Shown here: positions 34,555 to 46,308 of the stretch, piece by piece | Position numbering within the stretch: position 1 is the stretch's first letter | Layout of the letters: the number at the start of each line of letters is the position of its first letter | From: Megalobrama amblycephala | Lineage: Eukaryota > Chordata > Actinopteri > Cypriniformes > Xenocyprididae | Direction: 5' to 3' | NCBI RefSeq assembly: GCF_018812025.1 | Contig: NC_063054.1 | Location: 5,112,582-5,176,581 of the forward strand | Length of the DNA stretch: 64,000 nucleotides | Made by a program: the position numbers and the translations under genes | Notes under the pieces: generated by a model | The model's input: the letters and a program-made list of their open reading frames with translations, nothing else | Databases searched by the model: none | What the model was told of the DNA's origin: nothing

Positions 34555-35270
34555 TAGGTGTGTTCGACATCGGCTGCGGCTGGATGTAACCGATCGGCGA
34601 GATTAGCCGCGTGCAGGCGGGGAGGAGCTGAAAACGGAGACGTGAAGTCGGACACTTTCTGCTTCCCGGAGTGACGCTCGCGCTGCGTTTGCATCGGTTT
34701 GCATACTTTATCACAGCTGAAGTGAAATAAATGCAATATTTGACTAATACACTGATGTTTCAGAGACCTTTTCATTCAAAACTGTATGTACTGCTTACAG
34801 CGTCTGTTTTTACAAGAATAAAGTTCAACATAAGTGTATGTTATTTAAATAACAATGTAGTGGGGTCTTTGTTTTTTATCCGTTTTATTTTGATAAACAT
34901 GACACAATACAACATCGCGACTACATGAAAAGAGCTTTAACTGTTTTAAAAACACAGATTTTTGAGCATTAGTGGAGCTGAAGGCGTGACAATAAACACG
35001 AAACACACGTGATCGTTGTCATGCGGTGAATCCGGCCAATCGTGAAACAGCTGTGTCGTCATCACAGCTCGTGCAGCTCCTCTTGAGAAACTGCGCTGGC
35101 TGCCTCAGGCGGCTGATCTCGAATCGCTCTCGTGGTACTTTGAAGCCATACGTCACAGTCACATGGTGTCGGCGCTGTCTCAAGTCGGACAAAATTTCTT
35201 ACCGGCATGCACTGCTTCAAGTCAGCCGCCGATCGGCCTTTGCGGCGCTGCATGAGCTCGAACACACCTA
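34555..35270. mobile_element. hAT-like element (TAGGTGTGTTCGA ends)
   Basis: TAGGTGTGTTCGACATCGGC at the left and GAGCTCGAACACACCTA at the right are inverted. The GCGGCTG/CAGCCGC and CCGATCGGC motifs recur in both arms. The TAGG start suits hAT, although no clear 8-bp duplication remains. Fragments of the same family lie at 57793-57860 and about 59790-59903. Confidence 0.75.
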
Positions 35271-35911
35271 ATGAGATAGGCTAGACTTACCTGTGTCCGT
35301 CATGTTTAATAAGGTTATAAAAATGACAGACACCAATTGGTGCTTTCCTGAGACCAAAAACATCATGCCATGGGTCACTGATGAATAAGGTTTAAAAGTG
35401 TAAAAAACATAATGGAGATACAATTAATTTTAATTCATTATGAGATAAATTATAATTCATTTTTCAAACAATGCTAACAGGCTGATATCTAGCTAGCTAG
35501 CCAGTTAGCTTGCTAGCTAGCTAACAAAAGGACAATCAAACATTTTATATTTTAGTACAAGTTTTTAAAATATTAAATAATTTTCCATGTTTTATAGCGG
35601 TTGCACTGAATGACCTGATGTTTCGGGACATGCATATGAACAAGTGAAAACATGAATTTTTCAAATAGTTAAGAGAGAGTTAGTTACTTTGCTTCATGAC
35701 CATGTCGTCCTTTGCAGGTGTCTGAATGATGTCGCATCCTGTTGCATGATACTGACCGCATGACTTGATCCAAAATGGTCCCTTTATATTGGTTACTCCA
35801 AATGACATCAATGAAATTTATTTTTTCCGGACATTCTTTCTCATAACAAAGCTACGACTTCTACAGTATACATAATTTTAATATCAATACCATTCTGCAC
35901 TATGTTGATAT
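35271..35911. other. Unassigned stretch with (TAGC)n
   Basis: A CTAG/TAGC repeat covers about 35489-35524. No gene. Confidence 0.6.
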
Positions 35912-36017
35912 TGTCACGGAACGTGTGTGTAGAATGAAGCGCACAACAGGAATAGTCCAAGAAATAGAATTTAATAAACAAAATCCAGAACAGGGAGAAC
36001 ACAACCACGTATAACCA
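35912..36017 (-). repeat. 3' LTR, truncated to its end portion
   Basis: It matches the terminal 105 bp of the 5' LTR (shared TGTCACGGAA.GTGTGTGTAG on the plus strand). Similarity stops near 36017, so the upstream two thirds of the LTR are missing. Confidence 0.8.
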
Positions 36018-36019
36018 CG

Positions 36020-37339
36020 TAATATAAGGTCCAACTGAGGAGGGAGGGCGGGGGCTCTGGAGGAGGATGAGGAAGAGGAGAAGGACAAAAACAGTCAATA
36101 AAAAACAGAACAGTCCATGGGGGAGTGGAGGGTGGGAGGAGCCTGGAGCAAGAGGAGCCAGATGTTGGTCCAGAGACCAACCATGACGAGGCCCCAGGGT
36201 GGAGTCGAAGGCAGGAGGAGCCATGGTGGAGACTTGAGAGGCGCCACCCTGGGGATGGCCAATGGAGACGCCACTGGAGATGGAGACCCAGGTGGAGCTG
36301 GCACACCGGAGAGCCCACACGACACTGCTAGATCTGGAGACCGAGGTCTGAGGTGGAACATGGGAACATGGAACCTGAAGAGGCGGAGGTGATGGGACTG
36401 AGGACAAAGGTGGAGCCGGGGGGAAGGCAGAGCCAGGCGAAACCGAAGGTGCAGGTAGGATGATGTCTGACCAAGGCAGAGCCTGTGGGATGAGGGAGCC
36501 CGGTGGAGTTGTAAGGCTGAAGGTAAGCCGAGGGAGGGAGGAGCCAAGGCATGGACGATGTATCGACAGGCCACGGTGGAGTGCTGGGTTCAGAGGCTGG
36601 AGGCGGAGCCAGGGGATCCTCTGGTTTAGGCGAAGCTGGTGGCCTGAAGCACCGAAGCTGATCCACACACTTAGGTGTAGGAGATGAAGAGGGGCTGAAG
36701 GGTACCAGTGGAGGCGGAACCAGTGGGGACAGGAGAAATAGGGGAATTACCTCCTCAAACACATCCAACAGTCCCAAATGTTTTCCAGTGGCCATAGCAA
36801 TCCCATCCACCATGGTGAGTTTGTGGGCGGGGCTTCCCTCCCAGCCCTCGAACTCCACTAACACTCCCTCGGCAGCACACGATGTAACGGGCTTATGCAC
36901 CGTTAGACACACCTTGTGGATCAAGCTCCGGAGCGAAGACTCCATCTGTCCTCACTTCAAGTTCGGTCTCGTCCGTCGCAGCAAGTTGAAGTCCACGGTC
37001 TGCGGTGGGCTCTCGTCTCTTCATCATGCACGTCGTCGGTGGTGGATGGCTGGTCTCTGGATGTTGAGTGGGGCTGGTGTTGTCCTCAGCTGGGCCGATG
37101 GTGAACGGGGAGTTGTTGTTCACCAGCACCCACTCCACGAATGTGGCGAAGTCCTCCGTCGGACCGCCCACTAGAATGCGTGCCTTGGACCACTTGCTCA
37201 GGCTGGTGTGATAAAATACACAGAGCGAGCAGTCTGGGAAGTGAGTCTGGCACGCAAGCTGGATAAAGTCACTGGTGTGTTGTTCCAGCAAGTGGTCTCC
37301 CTGCTCCAGGCAGAGAAGATGAATGGCGGGTAGGTCCAT
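36020..37339 (-). pseudogene. Gag-like and proline-rich protein, frameshifted
   Basis: The start is the ATG at 37337-37339 (MDLPAIHLLCLEQGDH). The first 149 codons form the gag-like domain, with FIQLACQTHFPDCSLCVF and FATFVEWVLV, and stop at 36893. A second frame (down to 36328) continues with GVLVEFEGWEGSPAH and proline/serine-rich sequence. A third (down to 35841) continues the proline-rich part. At least two frameshifts break it. The family is a repeated fish gag-like protein; no nucleic-acid-binding zinc knuckle is seen. Confidence 0.75.
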
Positions 37340-37408
37340 GGGAAAAAGAAACAAAAAACGGAAGAAAAACGCAGAAAACAAAAAAATCACAGTTAGGGTC
37401 CATTCTTC

Positions 37409-37682
37409 TGTCACGGAATGTGTGTGTAGAATGAAGCACACGACACGAATAGTCCAAGAAATAGTTTTTTCATAAACAAAATCCAGAACAGGGAGAACAC
37501 AACCACATATAACATAGATGAGAATGGACGAGGAATGAGGGAGAACACAGGGTATAAATGCATGGAGCAAACAAAGGGAACTGATCAGGTAATTAACAGA
37601 ACAGGTGAATGGAATCAAACAATCAGACACACTGGGAAACTAGGTCACAGGGGAAACACCATGAAACATGAAGACTCTGACA
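37409..37682 (-). repeat. 5' LTR of the minus-strand element (274 bp)
   Basis: On the minus strand it starts TGTCAGAGTCTTCATG and ends CATTCCGTGACA. The last 100 bp recur as the shortened 3' LTR. Confidence 0.85.
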
Positions 37683-38068
37683 GATATATGATGTTATAAA
37701 ATCATGCCAGAATAAAAAATATATACATTTATTACATTTTAAGATATTTTAATCGCAAATGAAATGGCTGTATTTGCCTTTGGACGGTTAAACCGAATGA
37801 ACATCTGATACTTCAAAATCTTTAAAATAACTTTATATGTAGAAAATTTTAATTAAAAGCTTTTGGATTCAATAATATATAATATAAGATATCTAGTTGT
37901 ACTACCTTACATACTTTGGAAGTCATATCTTGGTTTTTTATTATTATTAAGGCCTTTGGACAAAAAAATGACCCGTCATGTCATTGACCCCCATACATTA
38001 CAAACCCAGTACCCGAGGGATGAAGTCTAAGGTCAGATTCATGCCTTACACAACTGTACCTAATAATG
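37683..38068. other. Short AT-rich spacer
   Basis: AT-rich DNA between the LTR element and a second gag fragment. Nothing else is seen. Confidence 0.5.
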
Positions 38069-38431
38069 GACAGGGTGGGGGCTCTGGAGGAGGACGAGGA
38101 AGATGAGAGGGACAAAACAGTCAATAAAAAAACAGAATAGTCCATGGGGGAGTGGAGGGTGGGAGGTGCCAAGGGGGAGCCTGGAGCAGGAGGAGCCAGA
38201 TGTTGGTCCAGAGACCAACCATGACGAGGCCCCAGTGTGGAGTCGAAGGTAGGAGGAGCCATGGTGGAGACTTGAGAGGCGCCACTCTGGGGATGGCCAA
38301 TGGAGATGCCACTGGAGATGGAGACCCAGGTGGAGCTGGCACACCAGAGAGCTCACACGACACTGCTAGAACTGGAGACAGAGGTGGAGCCGCGACGACG
38401 AGCATCCGAGGTGGAACATGGGAACCTGAAG
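38069..38431 (-). pseudogene. Second copy of the gag proline-rich region (fragment)
   Basis: Nearly the same sequence as about 36040-36380, including GACCAACCATGACGAGGCCC, with a few small insertions. It has no LTR. It reads in the same orientation, so it could derive from a tandem or segmental duplication of the neighbouring element or from an independent broken insertion. Three minus frames overlap it, none intact. Confidence 0.8.
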
Positions 38432-38623
38432 TAGGGCTGCACGATTAATCGCATGAGATTGTCATGCGTGTCTCGTCAGTAAAGCCGGTTCTGTGATTAG
38501 CGGTAAATGTCCATCACCTGCTTTCAAATGGAGCGGCACTTAATATACAGAGCCGTAGTTCGCGGACAAGCTACGCAATATCGCGTTCATAATCGCAGAT
38601 GAATCGCCTTCGATTAGTGTGCA
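38432..38623. mobile_element. hAT-like fragment (TAGGGCTGCACGATTAATCG)
   Basis: The left end TAGGGCTGCACGATTAATCG is a familiar hAT terminus. The right end is missing, replaced by the adjoining R2 repeat. Confidence 0.6.
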
Positions 38624-38904
38624 GTACACCTTAACCATATTTCAAAGACAATAGAAGTAATTATGAAATGACATATAAAGATTATAAGTGGTAGAAACCA
38701 CTTAAGTGGTCAAAAAATATGGCACTCTTAAGTTCAACTAATTGCATTTAATATAAATTTAAACTATAATGAATTTTCATTTAGGCCTAATTGTTATGCA
38801 ATTAAGTGTCCAAAAACATTACATTCAGTTCTCGATTAAGTATATGATCTCAAAGTATATCATTTCCATAATCAGTACTCTTTTTAAAAGTATGATAAAG
38901 TGTA
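38624..38904 (+). repeat. Dispersed repeat R2, copy 2 (most complete)
   Basis: TACACCTTAACCATATTTCA at the left and AAAGTATGATAAAGTGTA at the right form weak inverted ends. Copies: 32262-32466 (inverted), 45277-45543 and 56413-56574. Confidence 0.7.
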
Positions 38905-39808
38905 CTGTATTTTTTTTCACAAGGGACAGTCAAACCGAGTGATACAAACATGAAATGTGCTGTTATACTAAAGCAACACAATGAGAACAAGACAAAAACC
39001 CTAGACACGTAACAGTTAATAATGGCAAACAATTACTGATTCTTTCCAAAATTACTTTTAATAACCATGGAAAACATGGCAATTTCTGCAGCTGGATAAA
39101 AGCTAAAGGAGGCGGCCGTCCAGCTGAAAACACTGTAATTATATGTTGTAATGTGACGCAAGTCTTTTATATGACTGAGCGCTGGGGCATACACAGATAA
39201 TCACATACAACCTTGTTACTCCATGTATAAGAACCGAAAGCATCACTTTCAGACAAGTAACAGCTTCTGGGTAGTCTATGAGAAAGGTGGATCGAAAACT
39301 CATGTGAAGTGTGAAAACATATATATACAATTCAGGGGCGTTTCCTCCGAGGAGGCAAGGGAGGCAGTGCCTCCTCAAAAAAAATAGGATGAGAAAATAA
39401 TCCATATTACATATAAAACAACACAAATCTTACAAATTATGACATTAAAAAGAGCGCAAGTCACTCGTATTTCTTAAGGAACACTGCCCAACAGCAACAC
39501 CCGCAGGTAAAGTTAAAGCAGGAGACATGCCTCCCTTTCCACTCATAGAAAACCATAGAAAAAAAAAATGTCATGGATTTATTGCATTTTGGGGGAAAAA
39601 ATAATCAGTTTTTATAATAAATCTTTGAAAATCAAAATCTGGATTTGAATTTTTAATGTTATTATAACCTAAAGATGCTATGTGAAAGTTTGAAACAGAA
39701 AATAGTGGTTTTCATCTTGCCACTTTCTTGGTAAAGAAAACACATTTTTACTCAAATTAATCAAAATGGATTTAAAGCCCTTTGGAACCAAACTTTTCAT
39801 ATATTCCT
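38905..39808. other. Unassigned AT-rich DNA
   Basis: No gene. The minus frame at 39139-39426 has no recognisable domain. GGGCGTTTCCTCCGAGGAGGCAAGGGAGG near 39335 is a small GC-rich fold-back. Confidence 0.45.
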
Positions 39809-40460
39809 TCTACATATTCCTTTTATTTTCAGATATCATGAGAATAACATAATGCTTGGTATTTTAACATGACATTTTATAACATGAACATCTACGGCAA
39901 GAGCTCTTTTCACTGCATTTTTATCCTCATGATTTATTTTTTTTCCCTTGTAATAGTATGAAAAGTGACAACATATACTGCACATTTATTGTCTTTCTCC
40001 TCGATTTAATTTAAAATATATCCCATTGGTTTTTCTCCTCAAATGCTCACGTCTCTTTCCAGGATTGTTTTCACAGGTAAATACAATTTTTATTATCTGT
40101 CAAAATGATGGAAATCACTTTGAAATAGCATCATGCAATGTTGAAGTTAATGAACATTTTTAATTAAGGCAACGTATGTTACATAATACAGATATATATT
40201 ACTACAGTGATATCTAAGCCGTACTGCTCTGGAAAAAAAAAAAAAAAAAAGAGCTTTTGGGGTTATTCATGGTCTGTTGAAAGTACCTTGTTGATGCTTT
40301 TACACTTTTAAATGTCCTTTTATGTTTGAAGTTGGACCCAGTTTAAAAAAAAAAAAAAAAAAAAGGTATTATTGCATTCATAGAGTGAGCCTTTGACTGA
40401 TTGTTTATAGCTTAATAGAAGTTACACCCATAATTTGCACAATGCATCATGGGGTGTAGG
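39809..40460 (+). repeat. Diverged direct duplication, copy 1
   Basis: It matches 62529-63270 in the same orientation across several blocks: TTTTCAGA.ATCA..AGAATAAC, GGCAAGAGCTCTTTTCA, GATGGAAATCACTTTGAAAT, ACAGATATATATTA and TTTTGGGGTTATTCATG. No coding potential and no element ends are seen. It is either a local duplication or an undescribed repeat family. Confidence 0.75.
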
Positions 40461-40630
40461 AATAGGGTGGATATTAAGTTAGAATGTTGCTCAGTAACTG
40501 TTAACAATCTACACCATTTTTAAAGTGCAGCATTATTCATAATGTCAAATTAAATCGAACTTGATAAAGACATTTAACCATAGTTTGAGTAGTCTAAGAA
40601 AGGTGTACTTTGGATGAAAGAGTGTACTAC
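40461..40630. other. Short unassigned stretch
   Basis: Nothing recognised. Confidence 0.4.
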
Positions 40631-40890
40631 CAACACGCTCTCATGGCAATTTCATAACTATTTTACATTTTGGCAAATTGGCAGATTCATATACATTTTT
40701 ATGATCTCATCTTTATACTTTTGTACAGTCTGCTTATGCCCCACTCAGGTTAGGTTTGGGTTTAGGTTTTTTTTAGGTTTAGGTTTAACATAAAAGGTTT
40801 TGTTCAACTCAAATCCAACAAATTCACAGAATGTATGTCAACATTTCACCAAAATGTAAAATAGTTACATTTTCTCATGATATTAGGTTG
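40631..40890. mobile_element. Short DNA element with GTACTAC duplication
   Basis: CAACACGCTCTCATGG at the left and CTCATGATATTAGGTTG at the right are imperfect inverted ends. GTACTAC stands at 40624-40630 and 40891-40897. The GGTTTAGG-type motifs inside are part of the element. Confidence 0.65.
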
Positions 40891-40897
40891 GTACTAC

Positions 40898-41012
40898 TCA
40901 GTGACTTTAATTCATTTGAATTAATTTGTTAAAAAAAAATAGATTTGAATGAATGATTCAATGACTCACTCATAAAGACTTCACTTATTTTATAACTGGA
41001 TGAATCAGTGTT

Positions 41013-41047
<35 letters not shown>

Positions 41048-42794
41048 CTTAAATGAATGATTCAATGACAAATACATTTTTTTAACAGTCACTTGTCACC
41101 ACCTACTGGTGTTACGTTGTAATTGAAACAATCATTATTTTTGGTGATTTACTCTGTTTTGATCATTGTCGTAGACATCAGTGTTTATATCCAAACTATA
41201 AACTTTTATCCCAGTACTTCTGTGATGATTTGAATTATTGTAAGACAGATATAATGATATTCTGTGGTTGAAAAGTCTGTTTGTGAAGCTGTTTCATACC
41301 TAACTAATCTCTCTGAGTCAGCGGCAGTGCCAACACAGATTTGAATGTTCCAGTTTGATTTTGTTTAATAGGTTTAATAGACATTCAGGTTATTAGTGTG
41401 TAACAACACCTTCACCATTGGCCTGAATCCAGTTGTGAAATCTTTGTGAAATCTCACTGACAGTCTCAGTGCAATTAACCTGGATTTCTTCAAGCTCTGT
41501 TTAGAGGTGTTTAACTGAGGCAGCATCTCAATGACGAGCAAGATTCACTGAAACTGAACCACTCTCAGGCTGCCAGAAAGACGCTCATCCTTCATGTAAT
41601 ATTTAACATGATTCATGGCGGTTTGAGCTGAAAAATGCACGGCCTTTCTCAGCTTCTTGGAGACTCTCGGCTATTGTCCTTCTGAAAAGCTCTCAGATTT
41701 AAGCCATATGGGAGTGGGGATTTAATCGAAACTATTCACAAATAGGTTTGGCAAAGAGAAAGTGATTTCATTCATAACGTGTTGAATTGAAGAAGGGCAC
41801 TTGGGATTTTTGCAGGGAGGCAGTATTAAAGCATAGGACAGAATTGCACGAACAGGCCTTTAAAGACAGTATTGTGAAAGTACAGTGTACACTTGGCACT
41901 GCTCGTATACCTTTTTCAATAAAAGCAGCACAGATAAATTGTATGAAAAAAAAAAAAAAACTGAATGGCCAGCATTGGCAAGTAAAATCACTGGTCGAAA
42001 ATAACAATGTTTTGTACTTGTGCTTTTTGATGAAGCAGCTGATATAACTAAAATTGTAAGTCTGTTGAGTCAGTACTGAGTGAACTACTTTTTAAAAACA
42101 CATGAATACGCCAATTCCATTAAATTTTTTTCTTGTTTCTCTGTTATGCTTGGGATATGATATGCAGTGTGTCTGAATTACCCCTAACACACCAAAGTTT
42201 TTAGTATAGTAACTACTGATTTTTACTAATTGACTAGTAGACTTCAGAAAATTATATCATGCAACACACTGTGCAGCTTTAGCTGTTTTTCTGGAATGTC
42301 TGATGGTCAAGTGGATGTTTACGCAGATGAGATGATGACCATGTGTATATCTCTATTCCCAGATTCATGCTGCTTGTATTGTCATAAACAGAGCAAAATA
42401 CTCATGTTCCACTTACTTATAGGTTCTGCCATTCAGCAGGCAATTACATTGTGGCTTCACCAAGCATGACCGTTACAATAGCTTGAGACTTTCTACACTG
42501 AGAACGAGGAGAACGAGGCAATAGAGAAACAGTAAAATGTATAAAATTAATACTGTGTAAGCTGTATAAATGTTGATTTGCCATTCTTTTCTGCACTTTT
42601 TCCACACGCATTGTTTTTACTTTTGTCTATATTTTGACCATTTCTAGATGTTCTTGCTTATCAAACATCAAAAAATTTCAAGGTAACACTTTAGTCGACT
42701 TTAGACATTCTGCTAACTAAACTGTTAGTAACATTGTAGCAAACCTACTGTCATTCATTTGCAAATACATTGTGCATTAAGCTACACTGTCTGC
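40898..42794. other. Unique DNA with A-runs, no supported gene
   Basis: Poly-A runs cover about 41017-41044 and 41945-41960. The frames at 41768-42047 and 42230-42469 have no recognisable domain. No splice or repeat structure is recognised. Confidence 0.45.
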
Positions 42795-42909
42795 TTAAAG
42801 GGTTAGTTCACCCAAAAATGAAAATTCTGTCATTAATTACTCTCCTCATGTCGTTCCACACCCGTAAGACTGTCGTTCATCTTTGGAACACAAATTAAGA
42901 TATTTTTAA

Positions 42910-43957
42910 CCCTTAAATGCATACCTCGGGTCTTTAGTGACCCGGGATGTCATTCACTACCCTCCTCCTCATTCATTTTTCAAAGTTAGACATCAACCTT
43001 CTTGATATTCCTCAAACAAATCATTATAAAGCCGGGGACACACCTAACGATTAGCTGAAACATTCTAAGACTGAACTGAACACACATACCGATTGTTTCC
43101 TTCGACTGGAGCCGATTTATATACTTACACATGGAATTTGAACACCGACTGTAATCGCAGACTGAACGCAACTGGCTCTGACTGGACGCGCGATCAGTCA
43201 TAAGTATCAATTTACATTCATAATCGGCCTTACAATCGTTAAGTGTGTGCGCGGCTTAAAGAATATAACAAGAAAAAAAGAATGCCTATTTTTGTATTAA
43301 TTTTTTGTAAAAATTGTATAGGGTCGCAAAGGTGTGGTGTGTATGAGTGTATGTATATTTTTTTCTTCGCAACAATAATTTAATCTTAGATGACGGAATA
43401 AGTGCAATTCACCTTTATTCCACAAGGTGGCAATGTCTGAAACACAATGCTGAAGTGACGACTCATTCAGACAGAAAACGAAATAATAAGAAAAACATGA
43501 AATGGCTCAGTGATTTACCGCAGAGCAAGTACTGAACGCAATCAAATATGACTGTAACTGTCACTGGATGGATCTGGTGAAGCTGTTAGCGATCAAAATA
43601 TTGATTTTGAAGATGTTGAAAATTATATAGTTTTGAGAATATGTTTGATATCGCGAATGGGCTCATATTCGTGACCTCAAACATAAAACTAGCCTATTAT
43701 TTGCTGAATTTACTGGGAAATGTGCTCTGCTGAGGACAGTGATGATGGCATAAAACATCTGCTCAAACGGAGCCCTTTCAAGCTCCAAAAGGTAACAAAA
43801 TATGCTTTATTTTATCCTTCTGTAAGTGTTACTCTATTATCAATGGAGTTTTATATTATCGCGACAGGTAGCGATCCTTCTGTGTTAGATATAGATCCGC
43901 GTCGATAAAGACCCGAATATGTAAGAATGATTGGCGAAACAGTCATGCATTTAAGGG
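42910..43957. mobile_element. piggyBac-like element with 13-bp perfect ends
   Basis: CCCTTAAATGCAT at 42910-42922 and ATGCATTTAAGGG at 43945-43957 are exact inverse copies. TTAA is duplicated at 42906-42909 and 43958-43961. An inner GGGTC..GACCC pair repeats at each side. CCC-starting ends with a TTAA target fit piggyBac. Non-coding, so non-autonomous. Confidence 0.85.
43030..43256. mobile_element. PIF/Harbinger-like short element nested in the piggyBac-like element
   Basis: AGCCGGGGACACACCTAACG at the left and GTTAAGTGTGTGCGCGGCT at the right are inverted. TAA is duplicated at 43027-43029 and 43257-43259. The AGCCG start and TWA target match the element at 10685. 227 bp. Confidence 0.8.
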
Positions 43958-44394
43958 TTAATAAAATCCGAAGGCTCTGTGAGGCCAGCACTGACAGCAA
44001 GTTAATTTAGACTTTCAAACGCTCAGAAAGGTACTAAAGATATTTTTAAAACAGTTGTGACTACAGTGGTTCAACCTTAATGTTATGAAGTGACGAGAAT
44101 ACCTTTTGTGCGCAAAAAAACAAAATAACGACTTTATTCAACAATATCTAGTGATGGGCGATTTCAAAACATTGCTTCATGAAGCTTCGAAGCTTTACGA
44201 ATCTTTTGTTTCTAATCAGTGGTTCAGAGCGTGAAAGTGACATGATTTCAGTAAACAAGGCTTTGTTATGCCATAAGTGTATCGAAATTTCAATGGTTTG
44301 CGTGACTTTGGCGGTTGGATTCATGCTCCGAACCACTGATTCGAAACAAAAGATTTGTAAAGCATCGAAGCTTCATGAAGCAGTGTTTTGAAAT

Positions 44395-45276
44395 CAAAAG
44401 CAGTCAACATTACATTCTTTCTGTAAAAACTGTGTTGAATAAAATGATATAATTTACTAATTTCCCAAATATTATGTTAAAAAGGTCTAAATTATTGTAA
44501 TCTCCTGGTGTCACAATTTTTAGGGAGGAAATTATGTAAATGAGTTGCATCTAAAATGTGAGATTAAACTATAGCCCGTTACATATTTTTCTGTAATTAA
44601 AATGAGTAAAAGTTGCAACAATGAATAGAATGTGTATTGAGAGAGAACATTCACAGATATTCACACTTTTCTTACTGTGAGATTGGCATCTTTACAGTCA
44701 GTGCTTTACAAGATGTGACCCTTCTTTATCTCCCTGTCAGGGTGAGAGGAGCTAATGAAGAGTCTGGAGGGCCTGTTAAATGTAGCTCTATAACTGTACA
44801 GTAGAGGGCTGGCGATGTTTGAGAAACTGTTTTACACAGCTGCTAATTAGCTGGTATTAAAGCTCCAGTCCTTCCTCAATCACACTCCTGCCCTAACAGA
44901 CTCTACCAACAGCAATCTGCTGATGAGCCCCAATTACTCCAGTGCAGCCAAAGACAGACTCACGCTCAGAGCTTTCACCATAACTACAGACATGAGTGCA
45001 AGACCTCAAACTGACACCTTAATATTACAGTTCAAGCTTCAATCATCTATTCACTCTCATCTCCTCACAGAGACGGAAGGCAGCTGATATTATCTAGCAG
45101 TAGTGTGTCGGCTTCTGAAATGGAAAGGCCCTCTTCAAATTCAGGTTTTTTTTTTTACTCACAGATCATCATTTCTGATTCATTTTGATTCAGATGTAAC
45201 TGAAAGCAGTGCTGTCCAAGTGAGTGACATTAAAGTATATTTTAGTTTACCATAAATGCTTGTCAGTATCTGGCGG
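44395..45276. other. Unique DNA, possibly conserved non-coding
   Basis: No gene. The block 44690-45110 has balanced composition and a CTGCTAATTAGCTGG palindrome (homeodomain-type core) near 44840, with no frame or repeat. Confidence 0.4.
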
Positions 45277-45540
45277 TACACTTTAACCATATTTCAAGAC
45301 AATAGAAGTAACTATGACATTCAATTTAAAAATGTACTTAAGTCCTACTTAATTGGGTCATAAACTCTCCATAAACTCCACTCAAGCTCAGCTTATGGAA
45401 TTATTATAAATGTAAACTATAATACATTTTCATTTAATTGCAATTAACATGCAATTAAGTGTCCAAGAAAAAAGTACACAATTAATTATATTCTTTTAAA
45501 GTTTATTATTTCCATAATAATTACTCTTTTTAAAAGTATG

Positions 45541-45581
<41 letters not shown>
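45277..45581 (+). repeat. Dispersed repeat R2, copy 3, running into (TA)n
   Basis: TACACTTTAACCATATTTCA to AAAAGTATGCTATATATA, followed by a (TA)n tract at 45541-45581. Confidence 0.75.
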
Positions 45582-45584
<3 letters not shown>

Positions 45585-45998
45585 CAATCCATTTAAACTT
45601 AATCATATCATTTCACACAGCAGGACACTGCTTGATTTTTTTCCAGCTATCTAGGTTTAAAGGTTACAGAGAAATTGCATATTGTGCACATACTGTGAAA
45701 ATAGTTGTATGGCAGTGTGTGATTTTGAACATACTAAGAGTATAAAGAGCCACGTCCCTCTTTAGCAGGTGGCTCTAACATAGTTGACCTCTCTTTAGTA
45801 TCTGTTTAGCCCCTGTTGGCTCATTTAGCCATGAAGCGCCAATTAAAGTTAATGGAGTCAGGGCTCTTAAATGCTCCAGATAAAGTACTGACCGTGACAG
45901 AAAACAGAGAAAAAACAGGATAAATAGCTCTTATTAGTAGCCCACGGAAATTCAGCTCTCACACTTTATGGCAGAAAAGTTGTAATTAACTACTATTG
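45582..45998. other. Unassigned stretch
   Basis: No gene or repeat recognised. Confidence 0.45.
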
Positions 45999-46308
45999 CT
46001 ACTAATTCATCCAAAAATGAAAATTCTGTCAAACCTGTATGAATTTCTTTCTTCTGCTGAACTGCTGAACAGAAAAGAAGCTATTTTGAAGAATGTCAGA
46101 AACCAAACCATTGATGGACCCCATTGACTTCCATAGTATTTTCCTTCCATACTATGGAAGTCAATGGATCCATCAACTGTTTGGTTATCCATATTCTTTG
46201 AAATATCTTCTTTTGTGTTCAGTAGAAGAAAGAAATTCATACAGGTTTGGAACAACCTGAGGGTGAGTAAACGACAAAATTTTCATTTTTGGGTGAACTA
46301 TCCCTTTA
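45999..46308. mobile_element. Palindromic TTAA element (short subfamily), decayed left tip
   Basis: CCAAAAATGAAAATTCTGTC at the left and TTTTCATTTTTGGGTGAAC at the right are inverted. The centre pairs CCATTGACTTCCATAGTAT with ATACTATGGAAGTCAATGG. The right end CCCTTTATTAA is a degraded CCCTTTAA. The mirrored frames at 46007-46373 come from the palindrome. Confidence 0.85.

Larger units (their letters stand above)
35912..37682 (-). mobile_element. Gag-only LTR retrotransposon, minus strand
   Basis: The element is bounded by TG..CA LTR ends and by a perfect 5-bp target duplication, GATAT, at 35907-35911 and 37683-37687. The 5' LTR is 37409-37682; the 3' LTR is shortened to about 35912-36017. 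The interior encodes a gag-like protein followed by a proline-rich region, with no protease, reverse transcriptase or integrase. It must have been mobilised by enzymes from another element. Confidence 0.85.
42795..44394. mobile_element. Palindromic TTAA element, right-truncated, with two nested insertions
   Basis: The left end is TTAAAGGGTTAGTTCACCC. After the nested block it resumes with ATAAAATCCGAAGGCTCTGTGAGG and runs to GCTTCATGAAGCAGTGTTTTGAAATC, as in the complete copy at 13747-14447. The right terminal arm is missing. Confidence 0.8.

Noticed and set aside
35841..36088. Minus-strand frame extending past the 3' LTR as a membrane protein
   Set aside because: It runs through LTR and flanking DNA; the hydrophobic part is not gag-derived.
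36117..36392. Gly/Arg-rich plus-strand frames
   Set aside because: Antisense of the proline-rich gag region.
40745..40795. Interstitial telomere-like TTTAGG repeats
   Set aside because: Only a few degenerate units (GGTTTAGG), not TTAGGG, and they lie inside a short DNA element.
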